In this document: positions 24,238 through 31,798 of the stretch, one piece after another
Numbering within the stretch: position 1 is the stretch's first letter
Layout: each line of letters starts with the position of its first letter
From: Bacillota bacterium
GTDB lineage: Bacteria > Bacillota > Clostridia > Christensenellales > SZUA-584
DNA length: 46,569 nucleotides
NCBI GenBank assembly: GCA_023460085.1
Contig: JAEWRI010000005.1
Location: 1 to 46,569, forward strand
Direction: 5' to 3'
Notes under the pieces: model-generated
What the model was told of the DNA's origin: nothing
The model's database searches: none
Seen by the model: only the letters and a program-made list of their open reading frames with translations
Position numbers and translations under genes: made by a program

Positions 24238-24264
24238 TTGACAACGTAACATTGTTATGTTACG
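24238..24264 (+). promoter_or_regulatory. Promoter with palindromic operator of the YhbD/bactofilin operon
   Basis: A consensus -35 TTGACA (24238-24243) is followed at once by CGTAACAT-TGTT-ATGTTACG (24245-24264), a perfect 8-bp inverted repeat. The best -10 candidates (TACGCT or GCTATG) start 17-20 nt after the -35 and overlap the right arm. An operator between -35 and -10 is the hallmark of MerR-type control, and the first gene encodes a MerR-like protein, so autoregulation is likely. Confidence 0.65.
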
Positions 24265-24288
24265 CTATGCTCAATTGGAGGGGACGCA

Positions 24289-24912
24289 ATGGATGAAATG
24301 CTGATTTCGAAGAAAGAACTTCTGGATACTACGGGCATATCGTACGGTCAGCTGTACCGCTGGAAGCGCAAGGGACTGATTCCGGAGGACTGGTTCATCC
24401 GCAAGGCCACGTTCACCGGTCAGGAGACGTTTTTTCCGCGCAGCCAGGTGCTGGCGCGCATTGAGAAGATCAAAAACATGAAGGAGGACATCTCGCTGGA
24501 CGATCTGGCGGATGTATTTTCCCCCGCGCCGGAGGAAGTATCCCTGACCGCGCAGGAAGCCGTGCAGCGCGGCATCGCCTCGGCGGAGGTGCTGCGGCTG
24601 TTCCTCAGCGACAGAGGCGGTGACGGGCCGCTGGATTTCTCCGACGCGCTGCAGGCGCACGTGTTCGACATGGTGCTCGTCTCCGGCGAGGTCAGTCTGG
24701 ACGAAGCGCGGCTGATGCTGGACGTGATGCGCACCACCTCCATCCGGCAGGAGGGCGCGCCGACGGAGCTTCACCTCACGCGCAAGCTGGGTGTTTTCTT
24801 CTGCTTTGCGGTATCCCCGCCCGCCGAGGTGAATCTCGACCGGGACATGCGGCTGATTCGCCGCATTCACCTGCCTTCGCTTACGGAGGCGCTGAAACTG
24901 AAATTGGTTTAG
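24289..24912 (+). CDS. YhbD-like DUF4004 protein with MerR-type helix-turn-helix
   Basis: A 207-residue protein starting MDEMLISKKELLDTTGISYGQLYRWKRKGLIPEDW, behind GGAGGGGACGCA. The N-terminal 70 residues contain a MerR-like winged helix (TGISYGQLYRWKRKGLIPEDWFIRK, then GQETFFPRSQVLARIEKI) characteristic of DUF4004, whose known example is Bacillus subtilis YhbD. The remaining 130 residues are mostly helical and contain alternating acidic segments. It lies 12 nt before a bactofilin gene, the same pairing as yhbD with the bactofilin genes yhbE/yhbF in Bacillus. It probably regulates that gene and itself through the palindrome at 24245-24264. Confidence 0.88.
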   Translation: MDEMLISKKELLDTTGISYGQLYRWKRKGLIPEDWFIRKATFTGQETFFPRSQVLARIEKIKNMKEDISLDDLADVFSPAPEEVSLTAQEAVQRGIASAEVLRLFLSDRGGDGPLDFSDALQAHVFDMVLVSGEVSLDEARLMLDVMRTTSIRQEGAPTELHLTRKLGVFFCFAVSPPAEVNLDRDMRLIRRIHLPSLTEALKLKLV

Positions 24913-24924
24913 GAGGAATAGATC

Positions 24925-25647
24925 ATGACTGAAAGAAAACTGGGCGACCTCATCATCGGAGGTTACGGCAGCTCTGCGGGCGGCGAATTCGGCGCGGTGC
25001 GCATCAACGGCTACGGCCGCGTTACCGGCGACATTAAGTGCGCCGACATGCGCATCAACGGCATGGGCGAGGTGGCAGGCGTGGAATGCAAATCGCTGCA
25101 CATCAACGGCTCCGGCGACCTGGCGGGCGCGCTCACAGCGGGCGAACTGAAGGTGAGCGGTTCGGGCACCTTCGTCGGCGGGGCGCACTGCGAAACCGCC
25201 AAGGTGACGGGCGCCGCCACGTTCCGCGCGGGGCTGGACGCGCAGCTCGTGGACATCTCCGGCTCCATCAAGGTTCAGGGAGACTGCAACGCGGAGCGCT
25301 TCGTTTCCTCGGGCGTGTTCGAGGTGGAAGGCCTGCTTTCCGCGGACCACATCGAGGTCTATCTCGACTGGAACAAGAGCCGCGCAAAGGAAATCGGCGG
25401 CGCGGACATCACCGTGCGCCCCGGCCCGCGCGGCATCGGCGTGCTGCGTTCCCTGTTCGGCCACTCCCCCGCGCTGGAAGCCGAGACGATTGAGGGCAAC
25501 GAGCTGAGCCTGGAGCTCACCCGGGCCGCCGTGGTCCGCGGCAACAACGTCTCCCTCGGCGAGGGCTGCGACATCGGCCTTGTGGAGTACAAGGGCACGC
25601 TGAGGAAGACGGGCAACGCGAGGGTGAAGGAAGAGCGGAAGGTGTGA
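24925..25647 (+). CDS. Bactofilin-like polymer-forming cytoskeletal protein (YhbE/F type)
   Basis: A 240-residue protein with a repetitive beta-helix core. From residue 8 to about 125 short repeats of about 18-20 residues recur (AVRINGYGRVTGDIKC, DMRINGMGEVAGVECK, SLHINGSGDLAGALT, ELKVSGSGTFVGGAHC), the rung pattern of bactofilins. The C-terminal part (residues 140-240) forms further rungs with an inserted loop around GPRGIGVLRSLFG. Bactofilins polymerise without nucleotides at the inner face of the membrane; in Bacillus subtilis the YhbE/YhbF pair is needed for flagellar assembly. Ribosome site AGGAGGAATAGATC. It is the last gene of a two-gene operon and is followed by a terminator. Confidence 0.88.
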   Translation: MTERKLGDLIIGGYGSSAGGEFGAVRINGYGRVTGDIKCADMRINGMGEVAGVECKSLHINGSGDLAGALTAGELKVSGSGTFVGGAHCETAKVTGAATFRAGLDAQLVDISGSIKVQGDCNAERFVSSGVFEVEGLLSADHIEVYLDWNKSRAKEIGGADITVRPGPRGIGVLRSLFGHSPALEAETIEGNELSLELTRAAVVRGNNVSLGEGCDIGLVEYKGTLRKTGNARVKEERKV

Positions 25648-25688
25648 CAGAACGGATTCACTGCTGTATCATCGGCATACACGAATAG

Positions 25689-25712
25689 GCGGGCCGCTGC
25701 GCCCGCTTTATT
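25689..25712 (+). terminator. Weak intrinsic terminator after the bactofilin gene
   Basis: GCGGGC (25689-25694) and GCCCGC (25701-25706) form a 6-bp stem with a six-nt loop, followed by TTTATT. It lies 41 nt after the stop. Confidence 0.6.
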
Positions 25713-25761
25713 CCTTTCAACGGCGCAGTCAAGTGCATCTCGCCGCTATCATATTCATTAT

Positions 25762-25839
25762 CAGTTATAGTTCTATTTACAGTTTCAGTTCCAGTTTCCA
25801 TATGAGGGCCCATATGAGCTCCCATATGACTTCCCATAT
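25762..25839. repeat. Six-nt periodic tract passing into a 12-nt tandem repeat
   Basis: From 25762 the sequence runs in six-nt units (CAGTTA, TAGTTC, TATTTA, CAGTTT, CAGTTC, CAGTTT), then continues in exact 12-nt phase with CATATG at 25799, 25811, 25823 and 25835 separated by varied six-mers (AGGGCC, AGCTCC, ACTTCC). The period never slips over 78 nt. On the minus strand it lies in a short open frame rich in His-Met, whose coding status is doubtful. Confidence 0.75.
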
Positions 25840-25884
25840 GGGGCACGCATATTTCCGGGTCCGCAAGGCATCATGCGCAAAAGC

Positions 25885-26086
25885 AAAAAAGGGCTTCCGC
25901 CCTTCAGCTTGATGACAACCCTTTCGCGAGGGCGCTGCCCTCGCACACCTGCTTCTTTTCTTGAAGAAAAGAAGGAAAAGACATATCTCCCTGATGGGAT
26001 TCTTAAGGGATGTATCCCTTAAGCGGTGGTTTGGAGGCAGAGCCTCCAAGAGATACCTTTGTCAGCAGTCTGAGGGGCTTCCGCCC
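25885..26086 (-). ncRNA. Candidate structured small RNA: array of hairpins ending in a terminator
   Basis: Six perfect stems lie in about 200 nt: 26075-26086 (GGGC/GCCC), 26031-26049 (8 bp, loop AGA), 26002-26023 (10 bp, loop of 2), 25952-25974 (11 bp around one base), 25926-25944 (8 bp, loop GCT) and 25889-25904 (AAGGGC/GCCCTT). On the minus strand the last is followed by TTTTTT, an intrinsic terminator. The same GGGCTTCCGCCC hairpin occurs at both ends of the array. It lies between convergent gene ends (bactofilin at 25647 and anti-sigma at 26103), so it could instead be an elaborate terminator region or dispersed repeat. No gene is seen in 25648-26102. Confidence 0.45.
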
Positions 26087-26102
26087 TTCTCTTCCTTCTC
26101 CC

Positions 26103-27014
26103 TTACTCCTCGATATCCACGTCTATCGTGCGGATGTTCTCCTGCTGGCCAACGCTCACCACGCCCTTGCCCGCGCGCACGGCTTTGAGCAGCACCGCCG
26201 AGAGACCGCTCTGCTGCGGCTGTTCTTCCGCGTCCAGCAGGTTGCCGCCGTCCGCCGCAGCTACATGCGCCGCATTCGCGCCAATCAGCAGTATGCGCTC
26301 GCCCACGAACAGGTGCAGCGCGTCCACCGGCAGCGCGATGCTGCCCGGTGCGGAAAGCTGTACCGGCACAATGTAGGTCACGGTTTCTCCCTCGTCCTGT
26401 GTGCGGCGCTCCACCGCCACGCCATTCGTCATCGTCACGTGACCATGCGGCACCTTGTCCTGCGAATACCACGTCGAGAGCGCATCGTCCCGATAGCCCA
26501 CCAGCCGGTAGCCGAGGCTGCCCGCGGCGCTGTCTCCCGAGGCGATGAGCAGCATGTCGTAATCCGAACCCGGGAATACGATGGTCAGCGCGGGATACGC
26601 GGTATCACACGTTTCGAACAGGCTGTAATACGCCATTTCGGAGGTATCGCCGCCCATCTCGTAGAGCACCGTCATCATTCCCGTATCTTTATCCGGCATA
26701 TCCACCGGAATGTAACTCATGCGGTAAGCCGCGTCGTCGCTGAGATACACCGTCTGCTCCGCGATGGGCGCGGCGGTGGCTGACGCCTGGCTCTGCTGTG
26801 CGGGACGTCCCCCTGCTGTCAGCACAACGGCAGCGCATACCGCTGCCGCCGCAACGGCGCACGCGCCGGTCAGCCATGTGCGGGGCCTGCGGAAACGCCG
26901 GGCGCGGGAAAGCGCGACGGTTTCGCACGCGCGCGCGTCGAACCGCCCCTCAAAGAAGCCCCCGGCTTCCTCTTTTCCCTGCTTTAGCAGCTTGTCCAGT
27001 TCCGCGTCATTCAC
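26103..27014 (-). CDS. Probable anti-sigma factor, single-pass membrane protein
   Basis: A 303-residue protein starting MNDAELDKLLKQGKEEAGG. A cytoplasmic segment of about 45 residues rich in Arg precedes a transmembrane helix (residues about 46-67, TWLTGACAVAAAAVCAAVVLTAG); the remaining 235 residues would be outside and contain beta-rich stretches (YRMSYIPVDMPD, PALTIVFPGSDYDMLLIAS, VTYIVPVQLSAPGSIALPVDALHLFV, GVVSVGQQENIRTIDVDIEE). No zinc anti-sigma (HxxxCxxC) motif is present. The ATG overlaps the ECF sigma gene by 8 nt, the usual arrangement of a sigma/anti-sigma pair, which is the main basis for the call. The extracellular domain is not recognised. Confidence 0.68.
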   Translation of the reverse strand: MNDAELDKLLKQGKEEAGGFFEGRFDARACETVALSRARRFRRPRTWLTGACAVAAAAVCAAVVLTAGGRPAQQSQASATAAPIAEQTVYLSDDAAYRMSYIPVDMPDKDTGMMTVLYEMGGDTSEMAYYSLFETCDTAYPALTIVFPGSDYDMLLIASGDSAAGSLGYRLVGYRDDALSTWYSQDKVPHGHVTMTNGVAVERRTQDEGETVTYIVPVQLSAPGSIALPVDALHLFVGERILLIGANAAHVAAADGGNLLDAEEQPQQSGLSAVLLKAVRAGKGVVSVGQQENIRTIDVDIEE

Positions 27015-27543
27015 CGGCTTCCTCCAGCGCCTTCCTCAGCGTTTCTCTGCCGCGGCACAGCCTTGCCCTCACATTGGCTTCGCTGATGCCCAGCAGCTTC
27101 GCGATGTCCTCGGTCTTCATATCTTCAAAGTAGTAGAGCGATATCACGGTGCGGTACGCGTCCGGCAGGCGCATGACCTGCGCGAACACCTCTCCCCCCT
27201 CTACCCGCTCGAACATCCGTACCTCGTCGCAGGGCAGGGCGTCCACGCCCCGCGAGGGCAGCGTCCGCCGGAGGGCGGCGGACGCCATATAATCCCTGCA
27301 AAGGTTTACCGTAATGCGGTATATCCATGTGAAATAGGAACTGTCTCCGCGAAAGCGGCGCAGGCTGCGGTACACGCGGCAAAACACCTCCTGCGCGATA
27401 TCCTCCGCGAGATACGCGTCGCGCACGTGGTAATATGCCAGCCTGTACACCCTGTCCCCGTACTGCTGCATCAGGGAGCCCAGCACATCCGACGCATCCT
27501 GCGCGTCGCACGTCCGGCGCTCTCCCGCCTCCGTCAATTCCAA
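27007..27543 (-). CDS. ECF-type RNA polymerase sigma factor
   Basis: A sigma-70 family protein of about 178 residues. Region 2 is clear (LMQQYGDRVYRLAYYHVRDAYLAEDIAQEVFCRVYRSL, then FTWIYRITVNLCRDYM), with DIAQEVF being the core-binding/-10 recognition helix; region 4 is also clear (LPDAYRTVISLYYFEDMKTEDIAKLLGISEANVRARLCRGRETLRKAL). No ATG sits in a suitable place: TTG at 27541-27543 has GGGGGAAG five nt upstream and starts 20 nt after the permease stop, and is preferred over an upstream ATG (27618) inside the permease gene. It is co-transcribed with an ABC exporter and a NEW3-type protein, and its partner is the gene at 26103-27014. Confidence 0.88.
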   Translation of the reverse strand: MELTEAGERRTCDAQDASDVLGSLMQQYGDRVYRLAYYHVRDAYLAEDIAQEVFCRVYRSLRRFRGDSSYFTWIYRITVNLCRDYMASAALRRTLPSRGVDALPCDEVRMFERVEGGEVFAQVMRLPDAYRTVISLYYFEDMKTEDIAKLLGISEANVRARLCRGRETLRKALEEAGE

Positions 27544-27563
27544 ACGACTTCCCCCGCTTGTTT

Positions 27564-28613
27564 TTACTCGGCTCTGATCTCCTGCTTCATGAAGCAGACA
27601 TACGATATGGCAAAACATATCATAGTCAAAGCCACAAGCCCTGTCAAGTGGGGCCAGACCAGCAGCAGGCTTTGCCCAAAGGGCAGGTTCCCTGAAATCA
27701 TACTGTAGGCCTGATAGTACTGCGAGATCGTAAACGTACTCGTCACCATCCGCATGGCGGGATTGAGTATCGCGGAAGCCGCCTCACCGTATAACGTAGT
27801 AGGTGATATACGGCTGATGGCCTCCGAACAGCTCTTGTTATTCATGTAGCTTTCCAGCGACGAGTTGTCTGTGATCGGATAGGCCGCATTTGCGATGATT
27901 CCCGCTAACAGTCCCACAAACAGTATGAAGAACAGCCAGATGCCGATGCCCGTCAGCGCCGAGGTCGACGTATGCCGGAACAGCAGCGAAAGCAACAGCG
28001 ATACCGCGAGAAACAACGACATGTACACCACTGTAAACAGCAGGAACACGAGAATACGCAGCAACTCCTCCAGTGTGGGAACGAGACCGATAATCACCAT
28101 TCCCCCGCCGCTGATGATGAAACCCAGCGAGAATATCATGATGGCTATCACCGTCACTCCCGCGAAGAACTTGCCGTTAATCACCGCGTCACGGTAAATG
28201 GGCTGCGCCACCAGCCGGGACAAGGTTCGGCGTGAACGCTCACCGTTGATTGCATCAAAACCGAGGGCTAGCCCGACGATCGGCCCCATCAACGCCATCA
28301 TGGTGGCAAAGGAAGGAATCGAGGTCCCATCCGAAAGTGTTCCGCTCAGCACAAACAGATTCAGGAACATAAAGTCCGTGGATGCGCCGCTGCTGCTGGA
28401 ACTGCTGCTGCTGCTGAGCAGATCCTGAAATCCCAAACTGGCAACGTAAACGCTGCCGAGACCCAGCACCCCTATCAGCCCCAGCACGATAAGGAATCGG
28501 GTGCTGCGAAAATAATCTGCAAATTCCTTAAAATAGAGCGCCCTGAATCCGGTACGGCGGGATTCTCTGTCCCGAATTGTCGGTACGGACTTGATTGCTG
28601 CAATCCGCATCAT
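27564..28613 (-). CDS. ABC-2 type transporter permease
   Basis: A 349-residue membrane protein. A first helix lies near residues 38-58 (FLIVLGLIGVLGLGSVYVASL), then a serine-rich extracellular stretch (about ten consecutive Ser, residues 67-76), followed by five further helices; GFDAINGERSRRTLSRLVAQPIYRDAVINGKF is the signature cytoplasmic loop of ABC-2/NatB-like permeases. Its ATG overlaps the stop of the ATPase gene (ATGA), with the ribosome site GGAGGTGG inside that gene, so translation is coupled. Together with 28610-29554 it should export a lipid, peptide or surface component; the cargo is not known. The C-terminus lies next to the ECF sigma gene. Confidence 0.88.
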   Translation of the reverse strand: MMRIAAIKSVPTIRDRESRRTGFRALYFKEFADYFRSTRFLIVLGLIGVLGLGSVYVASLGFQDLLSSSSSSSSSGASTDFMFLNLFVLSGTLSDGTSIPSFATMMALMGPIVGLALGFDAINGERSRRTLSRLVAQPIYRDAVINGKFFAGVTVIAIMIFSLGFIISGGGMVIIGLVPTLEELLRILVFLLFTVVYMSLFLAVSLLLSLLFRHTSTSALTGIGIWLFFILFVGLLAGIIANAAYPITDNSSLESYMNNKSCSEAISRISPTTLYGEAASAILNPAMRMVTSTFTISQYYQAYSMISGNLPFGQSLLLVWPHLTGLVALTMICFAISYVCFMKQEIRAE

Positions 28614-29554
28614 ACCGCCACCTCCTTGCCGAAGTACATCCGATAGATGTCGTCGAGGTCGCCGCCGTGCTTACGGACAAGCTCCAGACTGTAGCCTTTG
28701 CCCATTGCCGCACTCGCCAGCTCGTTGCGCACGTCCGATTGCGCGCGGACGATATACGTCTCGCGCTCTCTGCGGACATCCTCCACACCCGGCACCGCAC
28801 GCAGCAGTTCACCCAGCGCCTCGTCGTGCGGCTTGGCTCCAAACTCAATGGAAATGGTCTTCTTGTCCTGCACCGCCCTGCCCAACTCCTCGATGCTGCC
28901 GCAGGCGATGAGCTTGCCCTTCACGAATATACCCACCCTGTCACAAATCTGTTGAATCTGGTACAGCATGTGCGACGAAATCAGCACCGTGCGGTGATCC
29001 TTCACGGAAAGCTCCTTGATGAGCTCCAGCAGCTCGTGAACGCCCTCCGGGTCGATGCCCAGCGTGGGCTCGTCCAGTATGACCACCTTGGGATCCTTCA
29101 TCAGCACGTCCGCAATGCCCAGGCGCTGCCGCATGCCGCGGGAGTACGCCTTCACTTTCATGTTGGCAGCCGCCGTCATACCCACGCGCTCCAGCAGCAT
29201 TTCGATGCGCTCCTCGCAGCGTTTCCTCGAAAGCCCGTTCATATCGCCGATAAACCGCAGGTTCTCTCTGCCGGTCATGTCGTTGTAAAACGCAACGTTG
29301 TCCGGAAGGTACCCCACGACGCGTTTGACGCCGATGGGATCTCGCGTGCAGTCGTGGCCGTATATCGTTGCCTTCCCGAAGAACGGCTCCGTCAGGCCCA
29401 GCAGCATCAGTATGGTGGTCGTCTTGCCCGCGCCGTTGGGCCCCAGCAGGCCGAACACCTCTCCTTCCGGAATTTCAAGATTCAGGCGGTTCACCGCGAT
29501 CAGATCATCGTACTTTTTGGTCAGATTCTCTGTCTTCAGTATGATCTCCGCCAT
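28610..29554 (-). CDS. ABC transporter ATP-binding protein (ABC-2 exporter)
   Basis: A 314-residue ATPase of the CcmA/NatA type. Walker A GPNGAGKTTT (residues about 38-47), Q-loop region YLPDNVAFYNDMTGREN, signature YSRGMRQRLGIADVLM, Walker B VVILDEPTLGIDPEG and switch His in LISSHML are all present. A C-terminal extension of about 90 residues (SIEFGAKPHDEALGELLRAVPGV onward) is usual for the family. It starts 2 nt after the stop of the NEW3-type gene and overlaps the permease gene by 4 nt. Confidence 0.93.
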   Translation of the reverse strand: MAEIILKTENLTKKYDDLIAVNRLNLEIPEGEVFGLLGPNGAGKTTTILMLLGLTEPFFGKATIYGHDCTRDPIGVKRVVGYLPDNVAFYNDMTGRENLRFIGDMNGLSRKRCEERIEMLLERVGMTAAANMKVKAYSRGMRQRLGIADVLMKDPKVVILDEPTLGIDPEGVHELLELIKELSVKDHRTVLISSHMLYQIQQICDRVGIFVKGKLIACGSIEELGRAVQDKKTISIEFGAKPHDEALGELLRAVPGVEDVRRERETYIVRAQSDVRNELASAAMGKGYSLELVRKHGGDLDDIYRMYFGKEVAV

Positions 29555-29556
29555 AT

Positions 29557-30771
29557 TTACCGTCTCCCAAACTTTCTGAATATCAGCACCAGCGCAATCA
29601 CCACAACCGCCACAATCGCGATGCCCACGATGCCCCAGATGGTGGATGTTTCCACTGTGACGCGGAACGCCGCGGCGCTGGTCGCCTGATCGGTCTTGGC
29701 TTTGATATCCACTTCGTAGTCGCCGTTGATGGCGTCGGACGCCGGCTGAATGGTAACTACCACCTGTACGTTCTGCCCCGCGGCCAGCGTATCGATCTTG
29801 TCCGTATCAAACGTTACGGTCCAGTTGGTGGGCACGCTGGAGGTCACGAGAGAAATGCCATTCAAGTCTGCCGTACCCGTGTTGGTGATAATCAGCGTAA
29901 CGGTGCTCGGGTCGCCCGCAACCGCATTTACGCTCAACAGGTCGTTGGCGGTCGCCATCGTCATCGCATAGGTACCCGTAATGACCGCGGTGAACTTTAC
30001 GGAAAGCTCCTCGCTCGCCGAGGTGGCGGTTACGGGTATGATATAGGAACCCGCATCCACATCGGTAGGCGGATCTACGCTCACGGTAATCGTCTGGCTT
30101 CTTCCGCCTTCAAGGTTCAGGCTCGCTATCTGAAGGCCGTCTGCATTCATGAACTTCACCTGCCAACCGTCGGAGGGCAGCACGGCGCTCAGGCTGTAGG
30201 ACTGGGCTTTGTTGCTGCCGTTAACCAGCGCCATGGAATACATGAAGGTGGTGCTGCTGGAGCCTTCCTGCTCCTGATACTGCGCGGTCAGCTTGCCCTG
30301 TGTGTATTCTTCGGTAGCGATGGTGACGTCCAGCTGAATTGTATCCTCCGCGCCGTTTTCTCCCACGGCTTTCGCCTTGATGCTGAACGTGCCTTCCGTA
30401 ACGTCGTCCGGTATCTTCACCACCAGGCTCACCGAAACCGTATTGGCATCGCTGTCCGCGTCGTCCACATACACGCGGCTCACCGGGTTGCCATCGCCTT
30501 CATAATACGCGCTCCAGCCCTCCGGCGTCTCGGCGGAAAGCTGTACGTTCTGCGGCGAAGCGGTTTCATTCTCCACGGTCATATCGAACGTCACATCCTC
30601 GCCGGGGTTCACGCTGACGCCCGGGTACGGGGTGGAGAGGTTCAGGCCGCCGTCGGCTTTCGCGGTGGTAAATCCCGCGAAGGGCGCGAGCAGCAGCACA
30701 AGCGCCAGCGCCACCGCCACGGGAATACGCGCAGCGCGCGCGCGGTTCATAACTGTCGATGTTCCAAGCAT
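29557..30771 (-). CDS. Secreted, C-terminally anchored NEW3-domain protein
   Basis: A 404-residue surface protein (COG1470-like). A signal peptide covers residues about 1-40 (hydrophobic core IPVAVALALVLLLAPFAGF, cleavage near AKA-D). It is followed by three or four Ig-like beta-sandwich domains of about 85 residues with the NEW3/CARDB pattern (VSVNPGEDVTFDMTVENETASPQNV, LNLEGGRSQTITVSVDPPTDVDAGSY, VTLIITNTGTADLNGISL). A C-terminal transmembrane helix (residues about 376-396) ends in RKFGRR. Ribosome site GGAGGACAAAACCCC. It heads the operon with an ABC-2 exporter and an ECF sigma pair, a recurrent combination in Bacillota that probably senses or handles the cell envelope; the exact role is unknown. 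Confidence 0.82.
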   Translation of the reverse strand: MLGTSTVMNRARAARIPVAVALALVLLLAPFAGFTTAKADGGLNLSTPYPGVSVNPGEDVTFDMTVENETASPQNVQLSAETPEGWSAYYEGDGNPVSRVYVDDADSDANTVSVSLVVKIPDDVTEGTFSIKAKAVGENGAEDTIQLDVTIATEEYTQGKLTAQYQEQEGSSSTTFMYSMALVNGSNKAQSYSLSAVLPSDGWQVKFMNADGLQIASLNLEGGRSQTITVSVDPPTDVDAGSYIIPVTATSASEELSVKFTAVITGTYAMTMATANDLLSVNAVAGDPSTVTLIITNTGTADLNGISLVTSSVPTNWTVTFDTDKIDTLAAGQNVQVVVTIQPASDAINGDYEVDIKAKTDQATSAAAFRVTVETSTIWGIVGIAIVAVVVIALVLIFRKFGRR

Positions 30772-30815
30772 GGGGTTTTGTCCTCCTTCATTTTGTCACG
30801 CGATTTTCTGGAGAG

Positions 30816-30868
30816 TTAGACGGCTCGTCCGCTTTTTTTATGACACAAAAGAATGAACAAACTGTAAA
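30816..30868 (-). promoter_or_regulatory. Possible promoter(s) of the NEW3/ABC/sigma operon
   Basis: On the minus strand TTTACA (30863-30868), 17 nt and TGTCAT (30840-30845) give a weak sigma-A-like promoter. Downstream, 17 nt after TGTCAT, the sequence CGTCTAA (30816-30822) resembles the -10 element of ECF promoters, so the operon may also be autoregulated by its own sigma factor. Both readings are tentative. Confidence 0.35.
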
Positions 30869-30870
30869 CA

Positions 30871-30908
30871 AAAAACGCGTTTCCCCGTACTGAAAACCGG
30901 GGAACGCG
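30871..30908 (-). terminator. Intrinsic terminator of the 73-residue protein gene
   Basis: CGCGTTTCCCCG (30876-30887) and CGGGGAACGCG (30898-30908) form a long stem with a ten-nt loop and one bulge, followed on the minus strand by TTTTTT (complement of AAAAAA ending at 30875). It lies just after the stop at 30926. Confidence 0.85.
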
Positions 30909-30925
30909 CCGCATTGCCAATTGCA

Positions 30926-31147
30926 CTATTCGGTCTTATCGTATACGCGCCCTATTTCGGTCTGCGCTTCCATTTCGGAAAGCGGGCGCATGCGTCCTTC
31001 GCTCTCTCCGTCGCTGCCCATGTGCAGCGCCACGAGGTTGCCCGCGTCCGCAATCCACTCGCCGCGCGCCCTGTCGAATATGTACGATCGGCCGGCGTCC
31101 ATGCGCGCCACCATATTCATATCGGTCAGGTAAAAATAATCTGCCAT
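30926..31147 (-). CDS. Small conserved-looking protein of unknown function
   Basis: A 73-residue soluble protein without signal peptide (MADYFYLTDMNMVARMDAGRS...). It has alternating short beta-strands and an acidic C-terminal half (SEMEAQTEIGRVYDKTE). The ATG follows GAGGAGACGGATAG, and the gene has its own terminators on both sides, which supports that it is real. I do not recognise the family. Its neighbour at 31253-31660 is also small and unknown, transcribed in the same direction but separated by a terminator. Confidence 0.65.
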   Translation of the reverse strand: MADYFYLTDMNMVARMDAGRSYIFDRARGEWIADAGNLVALHMGSDGESEGRMRPLSEMEAQTEIGRVYDKTE

Positions 31148-31203
31148 CTATCCGTCTCCTCATATATTCTCATGAATAGTATGCCCGCGCTCAACAGCCG
31201 CAA

Positions 31204-31235
31204 TACAAAATACCGCATGTCAGCACACGCGGTAT
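31204..31235 (-). terminator. Intrinsic terminator after the 135-residue protein gene
   Basis: ATACCGC (31210-31216) and GCGGTAT (31229-31235) form a 7-bp stem with a 12-nt loop; the minus strand continues TTTTGT. It lies 18 nt after the stop at 31253. Confidence 0.7.
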
Positions 31236-31252
31236 AAAACACCCTTTTTTTA

Positions 31253-31660
31253 TTATCGACGATACATGCGAATTCGCTGCATCTGCGCGTGATCCCAGTA
31301 ATTCGGATTGCGCGGCGGAGGATCCATTTGCCGGTTGTCGATGATTTCACCGTAGTCCCAGCCGGATGCCCGCAGCCAGCCAATGAAAATACCAGCGGCC
31401 AAAAAACTATAGTCACGCAGATTCGGTATATGTGCGTATGTGCCGGATCCGCTCAATTCACAGATTGTCTGACCGTCCCCAACCTTTCCTTTTATCCGGT
31501 TCAGCTCCGCAACAAAGGCATTGAGCATCGGCATCGCCTCGTCTATCGCGCTGCCGTTTCCCATCCCGCCGCATCCGATTTGAATATAGTCCCGGCAGAT
31601 GATAATATGAACCGCCTGCCATTCATGATAGGCTTCTTCTTTTTTGTTAAACAATCCCAC
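31253..31660 (-). CDS. Hypothetical protein of 135 residues
   Basis: A soluble protein beginning MGLFNKKEEAYHEWQAVH from GTG at 31658-31660, with AGGAGGTAAGCT six nt before it. Residues 16-30 (AVHIIICRDYIQIGC) and 85-100 (YSFLAAGIFIGWLRAS) are moderately hydrophobic but too short or polar to be certain membrane helices; the C-terminus is rich in Pro, Asn and Arg (DPPPRNPNYWDHAQMQRIRMYRR). No family is recognised. A promoter at 31799-31828 and a terminator at 31204-31235 make it a single-gene unit. Confidence 0.65.
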   Translation of the reverse strand: MGLFNKKEEAYHEWQAVHIIICRDYIQIGCGGMGNGSAIDEAMPMLNAFVAELNRIKGKVGDGQTICELSGSGTYAHIPNLRDYSFLAAGIFIGWLRASGWDYGEIIDNRQMDPPPRNPNYWDHAQMQRIRMYRR

Positions 31661-31798
31661 AGCTTACCTCCTCAGAACAAAACGCGCGAAAGCGTCAGCC
31701 ATAATCCTCCGGGCCCCCGGTCAAACAACAACTCGCGGCATAATCCCAACGGGCTTTCTCTCCACACGGCGCAAACAGGAAACTTGTAGCATAGTTGT

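Noticed and set aside
25799..25840. Possible CRISPR array
   Set aside because: The repeated unit is 12 nt with no spacers of 30 nt or more, and no cas genes are present.
25658..25846. A 62-codon His/Met-rich minus-strand frame
   Set aside because: Starts with GTG and lacks a ribosome site; the pattern comes from the 12-nt repeat. Kept only as a finding to test.
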